A stretch of 64,000 bases of DNA from Platerodrilus igneus (Eukaryota > Arthropoda > Insecta > Coleoptera > Lycidae): positions 3,370,501-3,434,500 of the forward strand of contig JARFIW010001108.1 of the NCBI GenBank assembly GCA_036346225.1. The letters run 5' to 3'. The notes under the pieces were generated by a model. It worked only from the letters and a program-made list of their open reading frames with translations, was not told where the DNA came from and made no database searches. Shown here in pieces: positions 1-9,930 of the stretch (position 1 is the first letter of the stretch; each line of letters opens with the position of its first letter). The translations under genes were made by a program, and so were the position numbers.

Positions 1-3000
1 TTCAGGAATCAAAATCAGGTTGGGCTTTGAAAAAAATTGTATCGATGGAAGTTAATATTAATAAATACGAAATGGGCAATGGACGTGTTTCATCTATTAT
101 TCCGCTTCCAAAGCAAATTTCAAATAAATATGCATGCATCAACGTGAAAAATTCAGATGAGTGTTGCTTTTTTTGGGCAATTGTTTCAGCATTATTTCCT
201 CTAAAATAAGAAGTAATCTCACATCCTCATATCCACACTACAGATTAGTTTTGAATGTTGAAGGATTGGAAATGCCGATGTCGATTAAAAATATTTCAAA
301 ATTTGAAAATATGAATAAAATTTCCATAAATGTATACAGTTTAGAATTAAATTGCGCTAAAGAAAAATCGTTCTATAGTATGGTGCCAACAAGGCTTACT
401 ATGCAGAAAGCTGAGAAGCATGTAAATTTACTCATAATTCAAAATCAATATTTTCCAAACGTAAACAATTATAATACTCCAAGTGAGGATTTTGAAAATG
501 TTGAAATAAAATACCATTATGTTTGGATAAAAAGTTTATCGCGGCTTATTAGCAGTCAACTAAATAAACATAAACATAAAAAATATATTTGCGATCGTTG
601 TCTGAATTACTTTAACACCTTCGATAAATTAAATGATCACTCTAAATATTGCGAAGAAGTAAATATCTGTAGAATTTCATATCCTAGGCATCGCCATGTT
701 GAATTTAAGAATTATGTTTATAAGCAAAAAGTACCTTTTATAATTTATTCCGATTTTGAGACTATTTTAAAACCTGTTAAAAATCATAGTTATCAAAATA
801 TTCCAAGCACTTTAAAGTATCAACATCATAAAGCTTTTAGTGCTGGTTATTATTTAAAATGTGACTATGATGAATCGTTATCATTTTTTAAAAATTATTT
901 GGGGGAAGATTGTATAGATTGGTTTGCAAACGAAATGGTGGAAGTTGCAAAATTTGTTCGAAGTAAATTCAAACATATTGAACCAATGATTGAACCTCAT
1001 AATAACATTATTGCAACACATTGCTCTATATGTGAAAATGCATTTTCTGAAAACGCTATCATCGTTAGAGACCACTGCCACTTTACTGGCAACTTCAGAG
1101 GTTTTACACACCAACATTGTAACCTCAACTTTAGAAATAGTTTTGTTGTACCGGTTGTGTTTCATAATATGAGTGGATACGATTCCCATTTCATGATACG
1201 AGAATTATCAAAAAAGGGTAATATTAGTTTATTGCCATTAAACAAAGAGAAATACATTTCATTTACTCTGAACGATCTAGATGCTGATGATGATGGTGAT
1301 GCTAAGATAAAGTTTCGTTTCATTGATTCTTTGAGATTTTTAAATTCATCTTTAGACAGTTTAGTGGCCACATTGCAACCTTCAGATTTCAAATATTTAT
1401 CGAAAGAATTTTCAAATGTCTGTTCAAATAAATTGAACCTATTAACAAGAAAAGGTGTATTTCCATACGAGTACATTGATTCAATGTCTAAACTGAATGA
1501 ATTTGAACTTCCAAAAATTGAAAACTTCTATAGCATGTTGACTGGTGAACATGTCACTGAGGATATGTATAACCATTCTCTAAAAGTTTGGAATGCATTT
1601 CAAATAAAAAACATTTCGGAGTATGCCTTACTTTATATGAAAACCGATATAATGTTGTTAACGTGTGTTTTTGAACAATTTCGCGAAAAGTCGTTTGCCA
1701 CATATGGGCTCGATCCTGCTTGGTACTTCACCTTACCAGGGTATGCTTGGGATTGCATGCTTAAGCATACAAAATATAAGTTAGAGCTGCTTATGGACAC
1801 TGATTACATTATGTTTATTGAAAACGCTATTAGAGGTGGTATTAGTCAGGTGAGCAACCGATATTCCGAAGCTAACAATAGATACATGCATAATTATGAT
1901 GCATCTAAACAATCCAAATATCTTCTATATTTGGATGCTAACAATCTTTACGGGTGGGCAATGTCGCAAGCATTACCATACGGAGACTTTGAATGGGTTG
2001 ACATTAATCTCGATATTATTTCAATTCCAGATGATGCTCCAGATGGATATATTTTGGAGGTTGATTTGGAGTATCCTGAATATTTACATGATTTACACCG
2101 CGATATGCCGTTTTGTGCAGAACATCAGATCCCTCCAGGATCAAAATTGCCTAAATTAATGACCACCTTATCCAATAAAACTAAGTACATTTTACATTAC
2201 AGGAATCTTAAACAGGCGTTGTTAAACGGACTTAAATTGACAAAAATCCATCGAGTTCTAAAATTTAAACAAAGTTGTTGGTTAAAACCCTATATTGATT
2301 TGAATACTGAGCTTCGGAAACTTGCAAAGAATGAGTTCGAGAAAAATTTATTCAAATTAATGAACAATGCGGTATTTGGAAAAACAATGGAAAATATTCG
2401 AAAGCACCGTGTTGTAAAGCTAGTTAAACGTTGGGAGGGCCGTTATGGAGCGAAAAATTGGATGGCAAGCCCCATGTTTCATAGTTACACAATTTTCGAT
2501 GATGAGTTAATGGCTATTGAGCTAAACAAAACCGAATTAATCTTTAATAAACCATTATATGTTGGTATGTCCATATTAGATATTTCTAAAATTTGTATGT
2601 ACAATTTTCACTACAATTTTATGCTTCCAATCATGAAGGTGGAAAATTGCAAGCTCATGTATAGCGATACCGATTCGTTTATTTATGAGTTAACTTGTGA
2701 CGATGTATATAACGAACTTATTAAGTCAAATCTCTCAAAGTTTGACACTTCTGGGTATGATGTAAATAATCGCTATGGAATACCTCGGGTTAACAACAAA
2801 GCTTTGGGGCTCATGAAGGATGAAACAAACGGTGTAATAATAACACATTTTGCTGGGTTACGATCGAAAATGTATAGTTACAAGTTGGAATGCAATCCAA
2901 ATGAGAAGGAAAATAAAACACGTAATCATGGTGTTATAAAAAATCCAAAGGTATCAAATATAATGTAGTAAAAATGAAATAACTTTTGAAGACTATGTTT

Positions 3001-3184
3001 CATGTTTAAAAGATTTTAAAGAAAAGAAACTTAAGCAAGCCACGTTCCGTTCCTACGCTCATGATGTATTTACAATAATTCAGGAAAAATTGCATTAAGT
3101 CCATATGATGATAAACGTAGTCTAATACCACATTCATATGATACATTACCGTGGGGACATTATAGTATCGCGATGATGGAATAA
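1..3184 (+). pseudogene. polB: Maverick/Polinton protein-primed DNA polymerase B, frameshifted
   Basis: Replicative family B DNA polymerase of the protein-primed viral type. The frame is open from base 1, so the 5' end lies outside the window. A first shift falls near 190-209; the main open part is 161-2968, followed by a shift near 2950 and another near 3075, with the family-like C-terminal part ending at 3184. In the main frame a Cys2-His2-like pair lies at nt 585-650, the exonuclease Asp/Glu motif (SDFE) near residue 198, a zinc-binding DHCH...CN motif at nt 1070-1125, polymerase motif A (DANNLYG) near residue 590, motif B (NAVFGK) near 735 and motif C (YSDTDS) near 833. Active-site residues therefore survive while the frame does not. 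Being the first gene at the left edge, with everything else to its right, it fits a terminal position in the element. Identity is certain; loss of function is inferred from the three shifts. Confidence 0.95.
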
Positions 3185-3282
3185 ATATATTTTTAGAAGT
3201 TTAAAACAAGCAATAATTAAGAAAAACTTACTAAATATTTTATTTGTTTTACAGATAACCGCTTCCCATTATAGTTAACAGT

Positions 3283-4088
3283 ATGGATGTTGAACAATTA
3301 GTAGAAAATCAAAAGAAATTGAAGTGCCTAGTTTACTGACAATTAGCATAAAAACAATACTGAATCAAATTGGGTTAACCAACCAGAGTCATATTGGTAT
3401 GTTAAAATCAATGCTTCCAAAAACAGTATACAAAGACATAAAAAGAACAGTTATTGGAATGTTTAATAGTGCAGATATTTATGAAGTTAACCTCAAATTT
3501 CTTGAGTCTGTGCTACTACAAAATGATTTTGACAAACATGCGTCGAAGTATTTGGAGAAGTTGGTCAACTGCCACAACGATCCAACTAGAATCAATATAA
3601 TGTATATAAAAGAACACATCAATCCAATAATGTATTCCAATTTTCTGGCAGAATACCTATACATATTTGAGGAAATTGGATGGGATCATTTTTTGGCTAC
3701 TGAACAACAGGTGAAGAGGACATACTTCATAAGTGGGATTTTACAAAAACCTTTGTCTGAAGAGCAATACATGTGTTTAATGTATATTCCAACAAATCGC
3801 ATGCCTCAATTTGCAGAGCGATACAATCGTGTAGTTGTACATTCTTGGGAAAAATTAAGTACTATCACAGCTTCTAGTGAGAGTTATTCATGTTGCAAGG
3901 AATGTATGAGAGGTGTTAAGGGTGTAATTAAAAATACAAAATTTATGGTATTTGAAGATGCTTGTATAGTACCAGATCTTATATGGAACATGAGTTATTG
4001 GTGTTGCAGATGTGAAAGAATGCCTTTATTTCAAGTAATCGATGAGTCAGAATATTATACTCATATTGATTATATTACACAAGTTTAA
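3283..4088 (+). CDS. Unknown Maverick protein with two cysteine clusters
   Basis: Unrecognised. A continuous frame of about 254 codons runs from 3324 to 4088 but has no ATG at its beginning. An ATG at 3283 opens a different frame that meets it in an A-rich tract near 3310, so a one-base shift probably separates the true start from the body. A TTTTACAG tract at 3248-3255 just upstream resembles a splice acceptor and offers an alternative explanation. The body is predicted mostly helical, with paired cysteines near its C-terminus (CCKEC and, about 40 residues later, CCRC) that could bind zinc. It lies in the polymerase's orientation, 100 bp after its last codon, and a polyadenylation signal AATAAA (4132-4137) follows. 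No function is claimed. Confidence 0.6.
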
Positions 4089-4131
4089 ATGTTGTATAAT
4101 GGATTGCGGTTGTTGTATATGTAATAATAGA

Positions 4132-4137
4132 AATAAA
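4132..4137 (+). terminator. Polyadenylation signal AATAAA
   Basis: AATAAA lies 44 bases after the stop of the upstream forward gene, in the 124-bp gap before the convergent reverse gene that ends at 4212. It is the expected place for 3' end formation of the leftmost forward genes. Confidence 0.5.
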
Positions 4138-4211
4138 AAATGTTTTTCTCAATTTGTATATTATTGAACTGAATACACTATTTTAAATCATTCAAATCGC
4201 ATAAAATTCTA

Positions 4212-4895
4212 TCATAATTGCTTTAGACCAATACACAAACTGCATAAACTGCATAAATTATTAAAAGTCTCCAAAGTCTGAAACATGCAATATTCATCAT
4301 TATTAGAATAATTTTTCACTAAATCTAAAACATTTCTATAGTATGCATAAAAGTTCATTTCTTTTAAGAGGTTTACTTGATCATCCACTATACATTGATT
4401 TGCTTCCAAAATCTGAACTACATCATTTTCACAAATCATATATTCAACATCATGTTTAGTAAGTTTTAAAAACTTTTCATCATTGTATACGACTTGTTGT
4501 AACTTGCACGCGTCAATGATTGAATCATCGTTATTACCATTGCCATCCAATGGTTGTTGCATAGTAAAGAAGTTAACTTTGTTATTAAGCAGTTCCATAA
4601 GGTGATTCCACTCAACATCGCTTAAACTAATTTTATTGTTACCATCATCATTTAAGTAGCTATGTCGATTTAAATCAATTGTAGGTGTAAACTGTCGAGC
4701 TGGAGATAGACCTACTTTGATGTTATAGTATGAGAGTGGAAATGTGGTTTGTAGCAGTAAATAATGTTCACTTTTGCTAGCATGTTCAACCTTATCTAGA
4801 TATTGATTGATTGCAGCATCACAATCAACATCTTCGGATGATGATGATACATCAAAATCATAATAATCACTTTCAACACTACTTTCTTCAACCAT
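4212..4895 (-). CDS. Unknown acidic Maverick protein
   Basis: Unrecognised protein of 227 residues if begun at the first ATG (4895); eleven further codons upstream begin only with GTG. The N-terminus is an acidic, serine-rich stretch (SSSSEDVD). The middle has a block, PTIDLNRHSYLN followed by KISLSDVEWNHLMELL, that faintly recalls the ssDNA-binding PC4 fold (strands, then a segment with a conserved Trp and a helix); this is inference only. The ATG overlaps the stop codon of the integrase gene by eight bases (ATGGTTGA), so the two reverse genes are tightly coupled. The frame is intact. Confidence 0.6.
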   Translation of the reverse strand: MVEESSVESDYYDFDVSSSSEDVDCDAAINQYLDKVEHASKSEHYLLLQTTFPLSYYNIKVGLSPARQFTPTIDLNRHSYLNDDGNNKISLSDVEWNHLMELLNNKVNFFTMQQPLDGNGNNDDSIIDACKLQQVVYNDEKFLKLTKHDVEYMICENDVVQILEANQCIVDDQVNLLKEMNFYAYYRNVLDLVKNYSNNDEYCMFQTLETFNNLCSLCSLCIGLKQL

Positions 4896-5874
4896 GATTG
4901 CAAAGACCTTTTGCGATACTGAAATCACGTGAGAAAATGTTCATTATATTTTTGTGAAACCCCACTTCCCCGCCATTACAAATTGGATTTTTTATCCATG
5001 AATTGTGAGAATTATCAAACCCCAACCATTTTACAAATAGACGATCTCCTTTTGGCGTAACACTTTTCAACAAGAAAACATCAGGATGTGAGGTTTTCTG
5101 CAGTTCTTCTGCATAAAACTGCCCCAAAATCGGTTCACCTATAGAATCTTCAAGTAGATAGGTAGCAGGATTGCCAACTACTATTTTAACAATTTTAAAG
5201 ATTTCTGTGGAATAATTTGGCATGTAACCTTTAGGAAAATCAGAATTATATTTCGAAATTCGAACATGGTCGCCAACTTTAAATTTTATCACCCCCATTA
5301 CTTTCAAGGCATTAAACTGTGGTAAATATGTGAATTCGGTGACATCTTTAGGCTTCATTTTAATTTTCGAATGTTTTTTGTTATTATACTGTTGAGTAAT
5401 ATTAGACAATGCATCCAACCATTTACATTTACGTTTAAGGCTAAATTGTTTGAATAATTCATTCTTTAACGTTCTAATTACTCGTATAACTATGGCAGCT
5501 TTTTTTGTACTGAATGTAGAGGAATGATTAATGTTATGCATCTTCATTAATTTTTCATATCTACTGTTGTAAAATTCTTTACCATTATCGGTTTGTAAAT
5601 TATCAGGCACACGACCTTCGTTAAAAATGGATGACATTACCCGGCAAACATCAATTGCATTTTTTGATTTTAAAGGACGTGTCCATAGATATTTTGAATA
5701 ACAATTTATCACCACCAACACATACCTATAATTGGCATTTTCCTTAAAATATTGATCAAATTCTATAAAGTCGGCTTTCCAGAGATCGTCTCTGTGTTTA
5801 ATAATGGTACGTTTTCTAGGAAAATTTTTTCTGGCTGCTTTATACAATTCTTCAACAACGGTAAGCTTTGACAT
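4888..5874 (-). CDS. int: Maverick retroviral-type integrase with chromodomain, catalytic Glu lost
   Basis: DDE integrase that would insert the element's DNA into the host chromosome. Numbering from the first ATG (5874): the first catalytic Asp is D35 (WKADFIEF), the second is D96 (LQTDNGKEF), and the third acidic residue, expected in a K-A-x-x-V-E-R context, is replaced by isoleucine at position 130 (codon ATA, 5485-5487). A C-terminal chromodomain-like segment with KGDRLFVKWLGF covers about residues 262-295, as usual for Maverick integrases. The frame is intact for 328 codons; the open frame extends 18 codons further upstream but only from a TTG. The loss of glutamate should abolish strand transfer while leaving DNA and histone-tail binding possible. 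Family assignment is sure; inactivity is inferred from the missing residue. Confidence 0.93.
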   Translation of the reverse strand: MSKLTVVEELYKAARKNFPRKRTIIKHRDDLWKADFIEFDQYFKENANYRYVLVVINCYSKYLWTRPLKSKNAIDVCRVMSSIFNEGRVPDNLQTDNGKEFYNSRYEKLMKMHNINHSSTFSTKKAAIVIRVIRTLKNELFKQFSLKRKCKWLDALSNITQQYNNKKHSKIKMKPKDVTEFTYLPQFNALKVMGVIKFKVGDHVRISKYNSDFPKGYMPNYSTEIFKIVKIVVGNPATYLLEDSIGEPILGQFYAEELQKTSHPDVFLLKSVTPKGDRLFVKWLGFDNSHNSWIKNPICNGGEVGFHKNIMNIFSRDFSIAKGLCNHG

Positions 5875-5962
5875 TATATGGAAAGTGCACAATACTGGGT
5901 AACTATTATTCTTTCTCTTGATGTGCAATCGACAGTCGAAACTGTTGACATCAATAATAATA

Positions 5963-6310
5963 CTAACGATTGGAACCTTGCAACGTTGGAGATGACAAAG
6001 CTGGTGTTGTAGTTAGTGAGGTTGACGAGGTTATGGAGGTTGATGCTGGTGAAGTTGTTATTGTCGACATCGGTGATGTTGTTGAAGTTGATGTTGTTTG
6101 CATATTACACTTTTCCTCAATTGTATTCAGCAGCTGTTTGTGTAAATTACTAATACAGGTATCCACGTATCGCTTATTGGCAGCATCATAATCAGCTTGT
6201 GGTTTTATAACATTACAAAGTTTTTTGTATTGCATATCATATTGATCATCAAATATATAATGAAGCCGATATTTTGTGGATGAATGTGTACCAAACTTAT
6301 CGATACTCAT
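5963..6310 (-). CDS. Small fibre-like protein with Ser/Thr-rich tail
   Basis: 115 residues from a clear ATG. Residues 38-49 (ADYDAANKRYVD) match the D-A-A-N/T-K-x-Y-V-D motif that precedes the trimeric shaft of many phage tail-fibre proteins. A short stretch that could form a coiled coil follows (residues 50-65), then a tail (about 70-110) almost entirely Ser, Thr and Pro, mucin-like. This suggests a trimeric surface spike or attachment protein of the virion, but no such role has been shown here. It sits between integrase and the 291-residue conserved protein in the reverse-strand gene group. The Ser/Thr tail arises from a degenerate trinucleotide-rich DNA stretch, so its length may drift easily. 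Confidence 0.65.
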   Translation of the reverse strand: MSIDKFGTHSSTKYRLHYIFDDQYDMQYKKLCNVIKPQADYDAANKRYVDTCISNLHKQLLNTIEEKCNMQTTSTSTTSPMSTITTSPASTSITSSTSLTTTPALSSPTLQGSNR

Positions 6311-6324
6311 CTTTCAAAATGCTA

Positions 6325-7200
6325 TTATGCAATGATCCCTTCTTCTCTGAGCTCTTTTTCAATACTAATTATTTCATTATTGTGACCAGTATGACCTGCC
6401 GATTTTGATGCGTGTAACAATCTAAGTCGCTCAACTAGTTCGTGAGGTGTGTTCCAGCACACATACTCCTTTGTTTTAGCGTTGACTTCTTTCAACAGAC
6501 CATATCCTACTGGTGCATCTAGTATTGGTTTAATAATTTTGATGTACTTATACGATCTGGAGCCAATAATTTTGTTTTGAGGATCATAGTTCCGTTTAAG
6601 AGCGTTAGTAGCTTCTAAAATCTTTCTGTACTCCTTTTGATCATTCTTGGTATACTTTTCAGGTTTTTTAAGTATTAAAAGTTCATATAATCCTGGAGTG
6701 CCATTATAAGTTTTACCATTTATAACTAAATCAGCTGATTTGGGTGTTATGGTAACTAAAGCATTTCCCATACTCCAGTGATCTGTACTAGCATCGTATC
6801 GGAGGGCACTATGACCATAATCGATTTCATCTTCTGAATTTTGAATGATTAGTTCTATATATTTTCTAGGTAAAGGATGCTCATATCGCTCTAGAAATTT
6901 ACCAGTAACAACATGATCATCATCATCATCATCCTTTACTTCAACTTTAGGCAAAATGCCAAGAGCAGCAACATCAGCAGAACTATCTGCAACTGCCAAC
7001 TTTGATTTCAATTTATGGTTAACAGATGCATATTTTTTTGTTTTAGCAATCTGTAGTAATGGTTCAATTATTGGTTTATATGCTGTTTCAACCATTCGCT
7101 GAGTATCAAGTTCACCCCTCTTAAGAGCTTTAAGTTTACGATTAATTGAACGTCTAGTTTTCGTTAATCTTTCTTTAATCGTTCTATCAGTGACATCCAT
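6325..7200 (-). CDS. Conserved Maverick protein of unknown function
   Basis: Intact 291-residue frame from an ATG. The N-terminus is basic and helical (TKTRRSINRKLKALKRGE), followed by an acidic run of six Asp near residue 90-96, then a globular domain containing YNGTPGLYELLILKKPEKYT and the end motif GHNNEIISIEKELREEGII. This layout is familiar from proteins encoded beside the integrase and ATPase in insect Mavericks, where the function is not known; a virion or packaging role is a guess. It ends 14 bp upstream of the fibre-like gene's start codon and lies directly after the ATPase on the reverse strand, suggesting co-expression. Confidence 0.75.
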   Translation of the reverse strand: MDVTDRTIKERLTKTRRSINRKLKALKRGELDTQRMVETAYKPIIEPLLQIAKTKKYASVNHKLKSKLAVADSSADVAALGILPKVEVKDDDDDDHVVTGKFLERYEHPLPRKYIELIIQNSEDEIDYGHSALRYDASTDHWSMGNALVTITPKSADLVINGKTYNGTPGLYELLILKKPEKYTKNDQKEYRKILEATNALKRNYDPQNKIIGSRSYKYIKIIKPILDAPVGYGLLKEVNAKTKEYVCWNTPHELVERLRLLHASKSAGHTGHNNEIISIEKELREEGIIA

Positions 7201-7253
7201 CTTGTTGGCTTGCAGAGTAGAAACTGAGCTGCAGTAAAGCGGTTATAGAAAGT

Positions 7254-7930
7254 TTATATTGTTATATAACAATCAAATCCCTTTCGATATCGTCCATAAT
7301 TAAAGTCTTTTGCAAAGCATAGAAAATCATATTTTTCCAGCCAACATCGCGAGCACATTAATTTAAAATGATCAAAAGTCATATCGGTACCAACATGTTC
7401 ATCATATATGTGTTTTAAATTTAAATGATCTTGTTTAAATAGGACAACTATGTTAACATTATCACGTATTAATTGTTTTGGTACTTTAGAATACGTTTGA
7501 CACAGATAAAATGAATCTACACCCGAATGTCGACCCCTGCTGAAATATTCGCGAATTATATCCTGATTTAAGCATGAAATATCGTCAAATATCATTATCG
7601 TATTTTTACTGATTGCTTCTGGAGGGGTGACATTCTCTTTATCGCTATAGGCGTAGTACTTAATGCCCTTTATAGATTTAAAAGTTGCTCTAAATATTTG
7701 TATTTAGCTTGTTCCAATGATTTGGAATACACGCACACATTTTCAAACCTTAATCCGTGTGGTGCCTCCAATAAACTAATCATTACATTGGTCTTTCCAC
7801 ATCCTGATGGTCCGCATATTATCGCCCTGATTGATGTTGGAAATAAAGGTCCATGCTTTCCCACAACTTCAGATTTTAAAAAATTATGATCGTCTATACT
7901 TAATTGTTGAGCCTGCCGTATAAACTTCAT
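7254..7930 (-). pseudogene. atp: Packaging ATPase (FtsK/HerA-like), frameshifted
   Basis: Genome-packaging ATPase of the Maverick type. The first part (7930 down to 7670, ATG start) carries Walker A, GPSGCGKT at residues 40-47. The second part (ending at 7254) carries a hydrophobic Walker B strand with two acidic residues, MIFDDIS, then SRGRHSGVDSFYLCQTYSKV, a sensor-like segment typical of this family. The two parts lie in different frames, with the break close to 7670-7690, so the copy cannot make a full-length protein. It is divergently arranged with the phospholipase gene: only 35 bp separate the two start codons, which must contain both promoters. Confidence 0.9.
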
Positions 7931-7965
7931 ATTAAGTCGAATGTTTTAATAATACTAATCAGTTG
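7931..7965. promoter_or_regulatory. Divergent intergenic spacer between ATPase and PLA2 genes
   Basis: A 35-bp AT-rich gap (ATTAAGTCGAATGTTTTAAT and onward) separates the reverse ATPase start from the forward PLA2 start. All genes to its left back to 4212 are reverse and all to its right up to 12995 are forward, so this is the switch point between the two transcription groups. No TATA box is convincing. Confidence 0.4.
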
Positions 7966-8376
7966 ATGGCTAAACGTTGTAAAGGAAGGGGTGTTCTAAA
8001 CACCTTCATAAACAAATTACCGGTAGAGCTTCATGTACCGGGTTACCAATTTTGTGGGCCAGGCACCAAGTTACAAGAACGATTAGTACGAGGTGATTCC
8101 GGCATTAACGATCTAGATAGATTGTGTCGCGATCACGATATTGCTTATGCTCAAAACCCTGACGACTTGACCGCACGACACAGAGCTGATAAAGTTCTAG
8201 CAGAAGGCGCTTGGAACCGAGTGAAATCGAACAACGCTCAGTTTGGAGAGAAAGCAGCCGCTTGGGCCGTAACCAATGCAATGAAAATTAAAACCAAACT
8301 GGGAATGGGGGTTACATCAAGAAGGATAAAGAGGAAGAAAAGAGACAGTGTTGTTCATTTAAAGGGGGCATATTGA
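7966..8376 (+). CDS. Parvovirus VP1-type phospholipase A2 domain
   Basis: 136 residues from ATG 7966. A calcium-binding loop (YQFCGPGT, about residues 27-34) is followed by the catalytic His-Asp pair in CRDHDIAY (about residues 57-58), the hallmark of the secreted PLA2-like domain of parvovirus VP1 unique regions, also known from Maverick/adintovirus elements. In parvoviruses the domain acts on membranes during entry; a similar role here is inferred from the family. The C-terminal part is helical and basic (RRIKRKKRD). The frame stops at 8376, where the next virion-protein part begins in another frame without an ATG, so the two were probably one polypeptide now broken. Confidence 0.85.
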   Translation: MAKRCKGRGVLNTFINKLPVELHVPGYQFCGPGTKLQERLVRGDSGINDLDRLCRDHDIAYAQNPDDLTARHRADKVLAEGAWNRVKSNNAQFGEKAAAWAVTNAMKIKTKLGMGVTSRRIKRKKRDSVVHLKGAY

Positions 8377-8784
8377 CACCAATTAGAACTGCTGTAAAGC
8401 ATATTGTCAAAGATTCAAATGTGAAGAAATTTATCAATATGAGTTTACTTGCTGCAAGAAAAGCAGTTAAAACCGCTGGTGGAAAAAAGAGAGTGCGATT
8501 TCCTCGAATTATTCCTATACCTAAAGCGGGAGGCTTTCTTCCATTTCTAGTGCCACTATTTGCAGGTCTTTCAGCTGCAGGAGCACTAGCTGGCGGTGTT
8601 GCAGGGGTCGCTAAAGCTGTCAACGATGCTTCGGCAGCTAAGAAACAATTGGAGGAAAATCGACGTCATAATGTCACCTTAGAGGATATAACTTTAGGTT
8701 AAAAAAGGTGAAGGGTTATATCTTTCATCGCGCAATAAAAAAGGATTTGCCTTATACTTAAAACCCAATCGAAAAAACTTGTAA
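8373..8784 (+). pseudogene. Small hydrophobic virion-protein part, downstream of PLA2
   Basis: Open from 8373 (TTG only, no initiator ATG near the beginning) to 8702. It has a basic segment (GGKKRVRFPR), a Pro-rich turn (IIPIPKAGGF) and a long Ala/Gly-rich hydrophobic helix (LFAGLSAAGALAGGVAGVAK) before a polar helix. After a poly-A run near 8702 a family-like basic tail continues in another frame to a stop at 8784. The composition resembles the small membrane-active or core proteins of adenovirus-like capsids. In insect Maverick relatives this part usually follows the PLA2 domain in the same protein, as I recall, so at least two frameshifts are likely here. Confidence 0.65.
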
Positions 8785-8786
8785 AC

Positions 8787-9131
8787 TTGCCACGTAGAGC
8801 ACTATTTGATTCAGATCTAAAGAAATATGCTAAAGGTTTACCATACTTTAGAGGAGTATTTATGCGTGATGCACTGCCAGCAAAGCCTCATGTTAACGAA
8901 TCTGCTATTGTAAACTTAGATGACAACGTTGGAAATGGAACGCACTGGGTTGCATACAAAAAACGTGGCAAGAAAGTTATTTACTATGATAGTTTTGGAG
9001 ATTTAACACCACCGCTTGAAATAGTGAGATACTTAAGAGACTGTAATCTTACTTATAATTACAATCGGGAGCAAAATTTTAATACCTCAATATGTGGGCA
9101 TTTATGTTTGAACTTCTTATATAATAAATAA
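8787..9131 (+). CDS. pro: Adenain-like capsid maturation cysteine protease
   Basis: Cysteine protease of the adenovirus/Maverick (C5-like) type that cleaves capsid precursors during virion maturation. Catalytic residues are visible in order: His53 in GTHWVAY, Asp68 in YYDSFGD, a Gln at 96 placed for the oxyanion hole, and Cys103 in SICGHLCLNFL. At 114 residues it is close to the compact Maverick enzymes. The frame is open further upstream but lacks an ATG at its beginning (TTG at 8787); the first in-frame ATG is within FRGVFMRD, which would remove conserved residues, so the true start may have been lost by mutation or lie across a shift from the preceding gene. All catalytic residues are intact. 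Confidence 0.9.
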   Translation: MPRRALFDSDLKKYAKGLPYFRGVFMRDALPAKPHVNESAIVNLDDNVGNGTHWVAYKKRGKKVIYYDSFGDLTPPLEIVRYLRDCNLTYNYNREQNFNTSICGHLCLNFLYNK

Positions 9132-9166
9132 TTTTATGGTATATAGTTGTTTGATTTTTAAATTTA

Positions 9167-9930
9167 ATGGTAGTCATGACACAAACGTTTACGTTGACAG
9201 GTGTGGGAAACGTGCTTTCTGCCAACTATTTCCCCCCAATTGAACTTGATTCAGAATATAAATATGGGTTAGGTTTGGTGGGGTTTTACGGATGCAACTC
9301 TATACGCAATATTCATGCAGGTAATAACAAGTTTTATTATTTGAATGATAAAAAGGATAATAATAATAATGTTATTGATAACGATGATGATAATAATGCT
9401 AAAATAAAATGATTACAATCCCACCTGGAGCAAATGAAATTTCTGAACTTGGAAAATATATAAACAATGCAATAGATAGCCCCCCAAGTAGTGCATTGAA
9501 GTTTATTCTAAAGGCTAACAATAACACATTGCAATGCGAAATGAAATCCATGTACACAGTGATTTTTAAACGCAATGATGCTATTGGGCAAATGCTTGGG
9601 TTCACTCCTGGCACATATCAGGCAAATAAAAATCATTTCTCTCAACAATCAGTACAAATATTTGATGCGACCAATATACATGTGGAGTGTAATCTTACTG
9701 GTGGAGCGTATAGGAATAGCGAGCAGTCACATACAATTTTTGAATTTGATGTACACGTAGAGCCTGGATATAAATTAATTAAAGAACCTGTATCCATCAC
9801 ATACTTGCCTGTGATCGTTCAACAAATAGATAACATTACGCTACGGTTGGTCAATCAAGAGGGTAAATTGGTGGACTTTGGTGCAGAGAAAGTATCTATT
9901 AGATTAGAACTTAAAAAATATGGGGCTTAA
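9167..9930 (+). pseudogene. Penton-like minor capsid protein, split frame
   Basis: Vertex (penton-base-like, jelly-roll) capsid protein of Mavericks. The first part (9167-9412, ATG start) has the family N-terminal block NYFPPIELDSEYKYGLGLVG and FYGCNSIRN; the second (9409-9930) continues with IPPGANEISELGKYINNAI, AIGQMLGFTP and SITYLPVIVQQIDNITLRLV. The two frames meet in an overlapping ATGA at 9409-9412 within an A-rich, low-complexity Asn/Asp stretch, so either a frameshift in a simple repeat split one protein or the second part restarts at that ATG. The former is more likely because the domain is cut in the middle. The hexon follows about 120 bp later. Confidence 0.85.

Noticed and set aside
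5970..6191. Forward frame rich in Val/Asp/Glu opposite the fibre-like gene
   Set aside because: It is the antisense shadow of the Ser/Thr-rich tail.
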